64,000 nt of DNA from Haliclystus octoradiatus (Eukaryota; Cnidaria; Staurozoa; Stauromedusae; Haliclystidae). The notes beneath the pieces were generated by a model. The model saw only the letters and a list, made by a program, of their open reading frames with translations. It was not told the origin of the DNA and searched no databases. Within the stretch, counting starts at the first letter, position 1; the number at the start of each line of letters is the position of its first letter. The position numbers and the translations under genes were made by a program. The stretch lies in assembly GCA_916610825.1 (NCBI GenBank), contig OU744452.1:903543-967542 (forward strand), in the 5' to 3' direction. Positions 33,599 through 45,000 of this stretch are shown here, piece by piece.

Positions 33599-33965
33599 TT
33601 GTATATACATGTTGACTTTGCAAAAGCATTCGACTCTGTTTCTCATAAAAAGATTATTACTAAATTGTTTACTTATTGGTTTGAAATTTGGACTGCTACA
33701 ATGGATTTCCGAATTTCTAACTGGTCGTTTCCAACATCTCAAATAGTAGTTTATCGACAACGTAATTTCTGCGCCAACACCATGCAGTCTCTGGGGGGTA
33801 CCTCAATGCTCTGTCCTGGGACCTCTCTCAATTCTTCTATACATTAAAGACATAATTGCCTGGATGGAGGAAAATTGCAAAATCAAACTTTTTGCTGATG
33901 ATTCTAAATTTTATATGTCCTGCACAACAGATGACGTCTCCGAAACAGAAAAAATCTATGTCAAA
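33599..33965 (+). pseudogene. Decayed non-LTR retrotransposon reverse transcriptase fragment
   Basis: Translating around frame breaks shows VDFAKAFDSVSHKKIITKL (RT motif with the first catalytic Asp), then, after frame changes, GVPQCSVLGPL and IKLFADDSKFY, the FADD active-site motif. Frameshifts separate these pieces and the whole is far shorter than an RT domain, so it is a dead fragment. The motifs differ from those of the intact element at 13558-16812 (YVDD, FADAEKCFD), so it is a different LINE family, of the CR1/Jockey/Rex type. Confidence 0.8.
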
Positions 33966-34063
33966 TGTTTCAACATGGTCAACAGCTAAGTAGAGTTAAA
34001 TCATCGGTCTACCCACCAGAAGTCTACCAGAAGCGGCCACGCCCCCTTTCATTAGCCTCTGGT

Positions 34064-34183
34064 CTGGTCTCCCTGTATGTACCTTCACTTAAATTTCACA
34101 TTCACAAAAAGAGATGGACGCTATTTGAAACAAAACTAATGGCAACGTTATCTAGCTTTATATCTTAGAAATTGAATTATTGC
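34064..34183 (+). repeat. Right arm of the ~118-bp inverted repeat
   Basis: Starts TCTCCCTGTATGTACCTTCA and passes through CACAAAAAGAGATGGACGC to TTGAATTATTGCTAA. It would encode a LKFHIHKKRW-containing tail in the same sense as the RT fragment. It pairs with 33414-33531 across a spacer of about 530 bp. Confidence 0.8.
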
Positions 34184-36049
34184 TAAATCTTTTACTAAAC
34201 GTTATAGCGAGAAGGATTAAAAACTACATACTCTGTAGTTGTTTCATTAGGTGAGTTAATTTGAATCAACGACTTCTTATCTACCTAAGAATGCGAGCAA
34301 CAAACATATGCAAAAGCCTCTTAGTCTAGCCAAAGGTCTACTAAGAAGCCCACAGCGAGCACATGGTCATAACCTTGGTTATAACTTCCGAAACTCCTTA
34401 TTGCTGTTAATTCGAAACAATTTGATAGTAGGTTTTTAAGGCCTTAGACTAACCAGCTAAACATGACCCTGAAGATATCCGAAATGTAGCCTACGTTTTG
34501 AAAGCTGACTGCTCACATTTACAATCTTATTTCGAATTATTAATGAGAAATTATTGATATATAGTGCAAACGAAGTTACAAAATGTTATGATAAAACAAA
34601 CTAGGCGTAGCCTACTGTTTCCAAACATGCAATTATTATCAGTTATTGTAGGCTACAGATGTTTTCATGACTTCTTGATGCCGATGGATTACCCGTGTTG
34701 CTGGATTATCTGCAGAGATTAGAAAGTATCTCCAATTTTACAGTAACTTCTATAGTGAAGGGATTTACAATTTTTACTATCATTTCATGGAAATACGCCA
34801 GACTTCAGAGAGGCAACTTCACTCCTGAGCTGAACATTTTTTGCAAATTTTTTGGGACAACGCCATCTCCATACTAATAGGCCTACAGTGTTGCTAATGT
34901 GTATGTGTTTAGCTATACACTAATACAGTATTATTATTTTTGTTGCTATCCTGTAAATAGTATCTTGCAATTAACGAGCGAATACCATGAACTTTTTGTA
35001 GGCCTATTCATCGGGACTGCACTAATGAGGAGAGAGCCCCTAAGCTGTTATTACATTGAAAATTTGTGAGGCATGCATATTGCGTATCCTAAGCTAAAAG
35101 TCCCATAATAGGACTACGTTCACTTAACTGCCATTGTTGCCCACTACTGTAATAAAGCCAGAAAATACTGTTGCACTCCGTTGTCTGGCGTTATACCATT
35201 AATTACACAATAGATGTCCTTGTGCGGTGCTGGGCAATGCATACTAATTAACCCGATAATCTATCGCCAAATACTCTGCCGATAACTCAATCGGCCCTCT
35301 AGCTTGTAAGTCCGTAGGGTCAGTGTAGAGGAGACATAAAATAGATTAATGTTAACGGAAAATGTAAATTTAATGTTAGAATACTGGACCAGACATTCAG
35401 AGATTGTGGGTTCAACTACAACGCACCTGTAGACAGGCTTTTCTGCTCACAACCATTTCCTACATTGTAACAGATGGATCGGAAGAAGGAGTAATGATAA
35501 GATTTAAGATTAGCCAATGTTGGGAATTTAGAGCCTTCATCTCTGCAACGCTCAGTCTTCCAGTCGAATCAATGATCCCTATTTATATGTGTATTAAGGA
35601 CTGGACATATCGCCTCTAATATCCTTATAACTTGCAATCCATGGTTTTGAGTAGCCTGCCAACGACCCTGAAAGGTCTGCTGGCGGTCAATGGATATTGG
35701 TCTAAATTCAAAATTAAATTCATCATATAATAATTTATGCCCAATACTGATCCATTTATTGTAAAATCGGGCCCAAACCCATCCAAGCCCCAAGAAGTGG
35801 ATCTGAATACAGGAAATCAGAATGGAAGGTGTGCTTGCCCCATTGCCCCCATATACAGTCTGACATTGATAAATCAACATTTACATGCATCTAAACATGA
35901 AACTTACAATGTAATGGTTAATAAGGTGTATAGCCATGGCAACAGGCAATTATCTTTCTATTTGAATCTTGTCAACAAATTAACATTAAATTCGCAAGCT
36001 ACAGTATTTGATAATCGTTCGTTATCACTTTGAATGTTTATTTTTCCAG
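34184..36049. other. Intergenic region upstream of ELOVL
   Basis: No gene was recognised. It presumably carries the ELOVL promoter and 5' non-coding exon, because an acceptor (TTTTTCCAG, ending 36049) lies 12 bp before the ELOVL start codon. Confidence 0.5.
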
Positions 36050-36061
36050 TTGACAAACAAG

Positions 36062-39000
36062 ATGGACTTTCTTGAATCTGCTGCCAATTACTATAGATGG
36101 GCTGACTCAATAAGTGGTACGTCTGTAACAGTGATTCATTATTCATTAGTACGTCTGTCACAGTGATTTATTATTTATTAATAGCCTACGTATATGGAAT
36201 CAGGTGTTTCTTGCTGTCATCAGTACTGTGTAGATATTAACGTTGTTTTAACACAGTATTTCCTGGTTAGGCCACTCAGAAAAGGTTATTAAGTTAGTTA
36301 ATCATCAGGATTCTCTTAAACGCTTTCCTTGTGACTCACTGCATGCCACTCAAGTTAATAGAACACTTTTTAAAATTATCAAATTTTTCTCTGAGCAGTC
36401 TATTTATAGAATTGAAAAAAAAAAAACAATTTTTGAAACATAATCAAAGGGAATTTGGCTTGAGCCTCTAATATCTACAGTAAAGACCAGCCATACGTAA
36501 TACATGCAATGTTCAATACACTGTGGAACTGACATCAATAATATTATTGTTGATTTTGGATTTGGTTGTAGAGAACAGAATGGAGCTATTTTCTTCTTTT
36601 TCTTTTTAATGACATTGTCAATGTGGTTCATTTTCAGACCAGCGAATTCAGCATTGGTTCCTTGTCAATAGTCCACTACCAACGTATGGCATTGTGTTGT
36701 TATATTTAACATTTGTGTTGAGAATAGGACCGCGTTTCATGGAACACAGAGAAGCGTTCTCCTTAAAACCACTGTTAGTTGTTTATAATATGGCATTGTC
36801 TCTTTTGAATCTACACATTTGTATTGAGGTAAGCTGTTTATGAAAAGGCACCGTTTGTTGTTTCTACCTCAGTATAGCATTCAAAATCGACAAACAATAA
36901 TTGTTTTTATCACAAAAGTGTTGAGTTGAGATTCCGTGTATGTGTTTACCTGTTATTCGTATTATTTCTAAATATTTTCAAGTGTAGCAAACATCTGTTT
37001 TTATGAGGGTGACTATCAGAGGTGACTGCAGATCTAATCTGATCCAACAACTGTGATAATGGATTTAGATTAAGATTCACTTTAAGTAATAAGATCCATA
37101 TTTGTTCACATTTGTATACGTGCATGAGTAGAATGATTTTTGTTGATGTTGGATGTATCATTTCACCACAAGCCATATAAGCTGATAACTATTTACACCA
37201 GGGTGGGTAGTTTGTTAGTTTTCTGGAAGCTTACATGCTTTTAATAGCCGGATGCCCTTCCTGACGCCAAACAATAATGCTTCTGCCAGGGATTGAACCC
37301 AAGACCCTGCGGGCCGAGGTCCAACACCCTAACCACATCTACACTATGGTATTGCATATTTCCAGAATGCTAAGTTACAATATTTTGATTATAAACTTTT
37401 TCAATTGATTTTCTAATTCTAAATAATACTCAATTCACTTTACTGTATCTATTTTTAGATTATATGTGGTGCAATTGGAGCAAATTATACTTTTCCTTGT
37501 GCGCCATTTGACTTAGTAGACAGGCCACCACAAATGAGAGTGAGTTGATTTATTATAGAACAAGAACACTTTAATTTCTACAAGAACTGTGAACTTATGA
37601 CCGTATGCAAATCCAATATGATTCACGTCAATATTCCTGCAATAAGATCTGATTTGATTCATAAATTCAAACAACGTTCACATTAGATCCCCAGTTTTGT
37701 TTTACATATTTACACATTCAAATTAGGAAATCATAACCCTTCAATTTGTTCATCGCACAGATTTCTTGCTTTAAAGAAAAACTAAAAATTGGTTAAAAAT
37801 CTATACTCTATAGAATTCCAAAACTATTTTGTAATTTTATGATTAGTTGACAGTTAAGCTCATTTAGTATCCCCTTTTAACAAGCTTAATATCACCACAT
37901 AAAACTGACTTCAAATTTTTATTCTCTAATACAAGCGTTCATATCCCACCTCGCTTAATGTTCCACTTCCCATCCGTATCAGAGGGGGTGAGTTAGACAA
38001 AAAATTTATGTGAATTTGAATACGTCTTTTGAAAATCAGTTGAAATGATTTCCTAACTACAGTATACCATAGCTGACAGTGGTTTGTGTGTAAATTGTTT
38101 AGCAGCGCTTGTGGCTTGAACTGTGGCTGCGATATCCTTGCGAAACTTCATGAACTAGTCCATGAACTTCTCTTGAAATAATATCAAATATGTCCTGTAT
38201 AATTCATGATTTGTATATTCATGAACTGCTCTTGAAAAAGTATTAGATATGTCCTGTATCATTCATGAATTGTATGTTCATGAACGTAAGTTTATGAACT
38301 TTTTACAAACAATTCATGAACTTCTCTTGAAATTTTAGATTACATATGTCTTGTAAATTTAGGTTCAAGAACATACAATTCATGAACTTTTCACAGACAA
38401 TTCATGAACTTCTCTTGAAATTTTATATTAAATATGTCTTGTAAATTTAGGTTCAAGAACATACAATTCATGAACTTTTCACAGACAATTCATGAACTTT
38501 TCATGAACTAGTTCATGATCATGAATTGTATGTTGTTCATGAACCTAAATTGACAAACTTTTCAGAGACAATTCATGAACTATTCATGAACTAGTTCATG
38601 ATCATGAATTGTATGTTGTTCATGAACCTAAATTGACAAAATTTTCATGAACTAGTTCATGATCATGAATTGTATGTTGTTCATGAACCTAAATTGACAA
38701 ACTTTTCAGAGACATTTCATGAACTTTTCATGAACTAGTTCACGAATTGTATGTTGTTCATGAACCTAAATTGACAAACTTTTCAGAGACAATTCATGAG
38801 CTATTCATGAACTAGTTCATGATCATGAATTGTATGTTGTTCATGAACCTAAATTGACAAACTTTTCAGAGACAATTCATGAACTTTTCATGAACTAGTT
38901 CATGAATTTTATGTTGTTCATGAACCTAAATTGACAAACTTTTCAGAGACAATTCATGAACTTTTCATGAACTAGTTCATGAATTGTATGTTGTTCATGA

Positions 39001-42000
39001 ACCTAAATTGACAAACTTTTCAGAGACAATTCATGAACTTTTCATGAACTAGTTCATGAATTGTATGTTGTTCATGAAACTAAATTGACAAACTTTTCAC
39101 AGACAATTCATGAACTTTTCATGAACTAGTTCATGATCATGAATTGTATGTTGTTCACGAACCTAAATTGACAAACTTTTCAGAGACAATTCATGAACTT
39201 TTCATGAACTCGTTCATGAATTGTATGTTGTTCATGAACCTAAATTGACAAACTTTTCAGAGACAATTCATGAACTTTTCATGAACTAGTTCATGAATGG
39301 AATGTTGTTCATGAACCTAAATTGACAAACTTTTCACAGACAATTCATGAACTTTTCATGAACTAGTTCATGATCATGAACTGTATGTTGTTCATTAACC
39401 TAAATTGACAAACTTTTCAGAGACAATTCATGAACTTTTCATGAATTAGTTCATGATCATGAATTGTATGTTGTTCATGAACCTAAATTGACAAACTTTT
39501 CAGAGACAATTCATGAACTTTTCATGAACTAGTTCATGATCATGAATTGTATGTTGTTCATGAACCTAAATTGACAAACTTTTCAGAGACAATTCATGAA
39601 CTTTTCATGAACTAGTTCATGAATTGTATGTTGTTCATGAACCTAAATTGACAAACTTTTCAGAGACAATTCATGAACTTTTCATGAACTAGTTCATGAA
39701 TGGAATGTTGTTCATGAACCTAAATTGACAAACTTTTCACAGACAATTCATGAACTTTTCATGAACTAGTTCATGATCATGAATTGTATGTTGTTCATGA
39801 ACCTAAAGTGACAAACTTTTCAGAGACAATTCATGAACTATTCATGAACTAGTTCATGATCATGAATTGTATGTTGTTCATGAACCTAAATTGACAAACT
39901 TTTCAGAGACATTTCATGAACTTTTCATGAACTAGTTCACGAATTGTATGTTGTTCATGAACCTAAATTGACAAACTTTTCAGAGACAATTCATGAACTA
40001 TTCATGAACTAGTTCATGATCATGAATTGTATGTTGTTCATGAACCTAAATTGACAAACTTTTCAGAGACAATTCATGAACTTTTCATGAACTAGTTCAT
40101 GAATTGTATGTTGTTCATGAACCTAAATTGACAAACTTTTCAGAGACAATTCATGAACTTTTCATGAACTAGTTCATGAATTGTATGTTGTTCATGAACC
40201 TAAATTGACAAACTTTTCAGAGACAATTCATGAACTTTTCATGAACTAGTTCATGAATTGTATGTTGTTCACGAACCTAAATTGACAAACTTTTCAGAGA
40301 CAATTCATGAACTTTTCATGAACTCGTTCGTGAATTGTATGTTGTTCATGAACCTAAATTGACAAACTTTTCAGAGACAATTCATGAACTTTTCATGAAC
40401 TAGTTCATGAATGGAATGTTGTTCATGAACCTAAATTGACAAACTTTTCACAGACAATTCATGAACTTTTCATGAACTAGTTCATGAACTGTATGTTGTT
40501 CATGAACCTAAATTGACAAACTTTTCAGAGACAATTCATGAACTTTTCATGAATTAGTTCATGATCATGAATTGTATGTTGTTCATGAACCTAAATTGAC
40601 AAACTTTTCAGAGACAATTCATGAACTTTTCATGAACTAGTTCATAATCATGAATTGTATGTTGTTCATGAACCTAAATTGACAAACTTTTCAGAGACAA
40701 TTCATGAACTTTTCATGAACTAGTTCATAATCATGAATTGTATGTTGTTCATGAACCTAAATTGACAAACTTTTCAGAGACAATTCATGAACTTTTCATG
40801 AACTAGTTCATGAATGGAATGTTGTTCATGAACCTAAATTGACAAACTTTTTACAGACAATTCATGAACTTTTCATGAACTAGTTCATGATCATGAACTG
40901 TATGTTGTTCATGAACCTAAATTGACAAACTTTTCAGAGACAATTCATGAACTTTTCATGAATTAGTTCATGATCATGAATTGTATGTTGTTCATGAACC
41001 TAAATTGACAAACTTTTCAGAGACAATTCATGAACTTTTCATGAACTAGTTCATAATCATGAATTGTATGTTGTTCATGAACCTAAATTGACAAACTTTT
41101 CATGAACTAGTTCATGAATTGTATGTTGTTCATGAACCTAAATTGACAATCTTTTCAGAGACAATTCATGAACTTTTCATGAACTAGTTCATGAATGGAA
41201 TGTTGTTCATGAACCTAAATTGACAAACTTTTCACAGACAATTCATGAACTTTTCATGAACTAGTTCATGATCATGAATTGTATGTTGTTCATGAACCTA
41301 AATTGACAAACTTTTCAGAGACAATTCATGAACTTTTCATGAACTAGTTCATGATCATGAATTGTATGTTGTTCATGAACCTAAATTGACAAACTTTTCA
41401 GAGACAATTCATGAACTTTTCATGAACTAGTTCATGAATTGTATGTTGTTCATGAACCTAAATTGACAAACTTTTCAGAGACAATTCATGAACTTTTCAT
41501 GAACTAGTTCATGAATTGTATGTTGTTCATGAACCTAAATTGACAAATTTTTCAGAGACAATTCATGAACTTTTCATGAACTAGTTCATGATCATGAATT
41601 GTATGTTGTTCATGAACCTAAATTGACAAACTTTTCAGAGACAATTCATGAACTTTTCATGAATTAGTTCATGATCATGAATTGCAAGTGTTCATGAACC
41701 TAAATTGACAAACTTTTCAGAGACAATTCATGAACTTTTCATGAACTAGTTCATAATCATGAATTGTATGTTGTTCATGAACCTAAATTGACAAACTTTT
41801 CAGAGACAATTCATGAACTTTTCATGAACTCGTTCATGAATTGTATGTTGTTCACGAACCTAAATTGACAAACTTTTCAGAGACAATTCATGAACTTTTC
41901 ATGAACTAGTTCATGAATGGAATGTTGTTCATGAACCTAAATTGACAAACTTTTCAGAGACAATTCATGAACTTTTCATGAACTAGTTCATGAATGGAAT

Positions 42001-45000
42001 GTTGTTCATGAACCTAAATTGACAAACTTTTCACAGACAATTCATGAACTTTTCATGAACTAGTTCATGATCATGAATTGTATGTTGTTCATGAACCTAA
42101 ATTGACAAACTTTTCAGAGACAATTCATGAACTTTTCATGAATTAGTTCATGATCATGAATTGTATGTTGTTCATGAACCTAAATTGACAAACTTTTCAG
42201 AGACAATTCATGAACTTTTCATGAACTAGTTCATAATCATGAATTGTATGTTGTTCATGAACCTAAATTGACAAACTTTTCAGAGACAATTCATGAACTT
42301 TTCATGAACTAGTTCATGAATTGTATGTTGTTCATGAACCTAAATTGACAAACTTTTCAGAGACAATTCATGAACTTTTCATGAACTAGTTCATGATCAT
42401 GAATTGTATGTTGTTCATGAACCTAAATTGACAAACTTTTCAGAGACAATTCATGAACTTTTCATGAACTAGTTCATGATCATGAATTGTATGTTGTTCA
42501 TGAACCTAAATTGACAAACTTTTCAGAGACAATTCATGAACTTTTCATGAACTAGTTCATGATCATGAATTGTATGTTGTTCATGAACCTAAATTGACAA
42601 ACTTTTCAGAGACAATTCATGAACTTTTCATGAACTAGTTCATGAATTGTATGTTGTTCATGAACCTAAATTGACAAACTTTTCAGAGACAATTCATGAA
42701 CTTTTCATGAACTAGTTCATGAATTGTATGTTGTTCATGAACCTAAATTGACAAATTTTTCAGAGACAATTCATGAACTTTTCATGAACTAGTTCATGAT
42801 CATGAATTGTATGTTGTTCATGAACCTAAATTGACAAACTTTTCAGAGACAATTCATGAACTTTTCATGAATTAGTTCATGATCATGAATTGCAAGTGTT
42901 CATGAACCTAAATTGACAAACTTTTCAGAGACAATTCATGAACTTTTCATGAACTAGTTCATAATCATGAATTGTATGTTGTTCATGAACCTAAATTGAC
43001 AAACTTTTCAGAGACAATTCATGAACTTTTCATGAACTCGTTCATGAATTGTATGTTGTTCACGAACCTAAATTGACAAACTTTTCAGAGACAATTCATG
43101 AACTTTTCATGAACTCGTTCGTGAATTGTATGTTGTTCATGAACCTAAATTGACAAACTTTTCAGAGACAATTCATGAACTTTTCATGAACTAGTTCATG
43201 AATGGAATGTTGTTCATGAACCTAAATTGACAAACTTTTCAGAGACAATTCATGAACTTTTCATGAACTAGTTCATGAATGGAATGTTGTTCATGAACCT
43301 AAATTGACAAACTTTTCACAGACAATTCATGAACTTTTCATGAACTAGTTCATGATCATGAATTGTATGTTGTTCATGAACCTAAATTGACAAACTTTTC
43401 AGAGACAATTCATGAACTTTTCATGAACTAGTTCATGATCATGAATTGTATGTTGTTCATGAACCTAAATTGATAAACTTTTCAGAGACAATTCATGAAC
43501 TTTTCATGAACTAGTTCATGATCATGAATTGTATGTTGTTCATGAACCTAAATTGACAAACTTTTCAGAGACAATTCATGAACTTTTCATGAACTAACTT
43601 TTCATGAACTAGTTCATGATCATGAATTGTATGTTGTTCATGAACCTAAATTGACAAACTTTCCACAGACAATTCATGAACTTTTCATGAACTAGTTCAT
43701 GATCAGGAATTGTATGTTGTTCATGAACCTAAATTGACAAACTTTTCAGAGACAATTCATGAACTTTTCATGAACTAGTTCATGATCATGAATTGTATGT
43801 TGTTCATGAACCTAAATTGACAAACTTTTCAGAGACAATTCATGAACTTTTCATGAACTAGTTCATGAATTGTATGTTGTTCATGAACCTAAATTGACAA
43901 ACTTTTCAGAGACAATTCATGAACTTTTCATGAACTAGTTCATGAATGGAATGTTGTTCATGAACCTAAATTGACAAACTTTTCAGAGACAATTCATGAA
44001 CTTTTCATGAACTAGTTCATGATCATGAATTGTATGTTGTTCATGAACCTAAATTGACAAACTTTTCAGAGAGAATTCATGAACTTTTCATGAACTTTTC
44101 ATGAATTAGTTCATGATCATGAATTGTATGTTGTTCATGAACCTAAATTGACAAACTTTTCAGAGACAATTCATGAACTTTTCATGAACTAGTTCATGAA
44201 TTGTATGTTGTTCATGAACCTAAATTGACATTTTTTAGAGACAATTCATGAACTTTTCATGAACTAGTTCATGAATGGAATGTTGTTCATGAACCTAAAT
44301 TGACAAACTTTTCACAGACAGTTCATGAACTTTTCCCCAGGGGATAAACAGTGGTTTTGGTGGATTGATCTATCAACAGAATTGATTCATTAGAGTATCA
44401 AGCATATTAGATTCAGGATCAAATTCTAACCAGCTGCCAGTGATATACCTTGTTTAATCGATCAAATAGAATTATAATAACATAAAAAATTAAATTGAAC
44501 TCTTTCAGATTGCAGCTGCCCTTTGGTGGTACTATTTTTCAAAAGTTATTGAATTATTTGACACGGTAAGAATACTTCTGCACTTCATAGTTATTAACCA
44601 GCCGTTCAATTCACATCATCGAGGAGACTTCATTATTTTCTTGTCATTAATCCAACAAATTTAACGTACATAGCAGTTGTCGAGTTGATAAAAACACACA
44701 ATATTAGAGCTACATACTTTAACTTCCCAATGTCTCTCAATGGCTGTCTTTTGCACAACTATTAAAGAAATGCCAGACTGAATTCGTATTGTTTGATTTT
44801 CAAGTATTTAGACATTAGAGCAGATCAAATTTAATTTGCTTGGAAATTTCTAAACAGAAATGATAATGATGTTATTTTTAAATATACTCTATTCCAATCC
44901 AACTATATATCTCATTCAGCAAAACAAGCAAACTTGAATCACGTGGGTTTGAAAAATATTTTTTGAGACGATTTTGAATGTCAGTACATACCGCAAATGT

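Noticed and set aside
37291..37335. tRNA gene suggested by A and B boxes
   Set aside because: No cloverleaf or acceptor stem can be formed and the sequence runs into a SINE body; a second diverged copy exists. A SINE is the better call.
38146..44335. Regularly spaced palindromic repeats suggestive of a CRISPR array
   Set aside because: There are no unique spacers: the whole unit repeats, the context is a eukaryotic intron, and no cas genes are present. It is a minisatellite.
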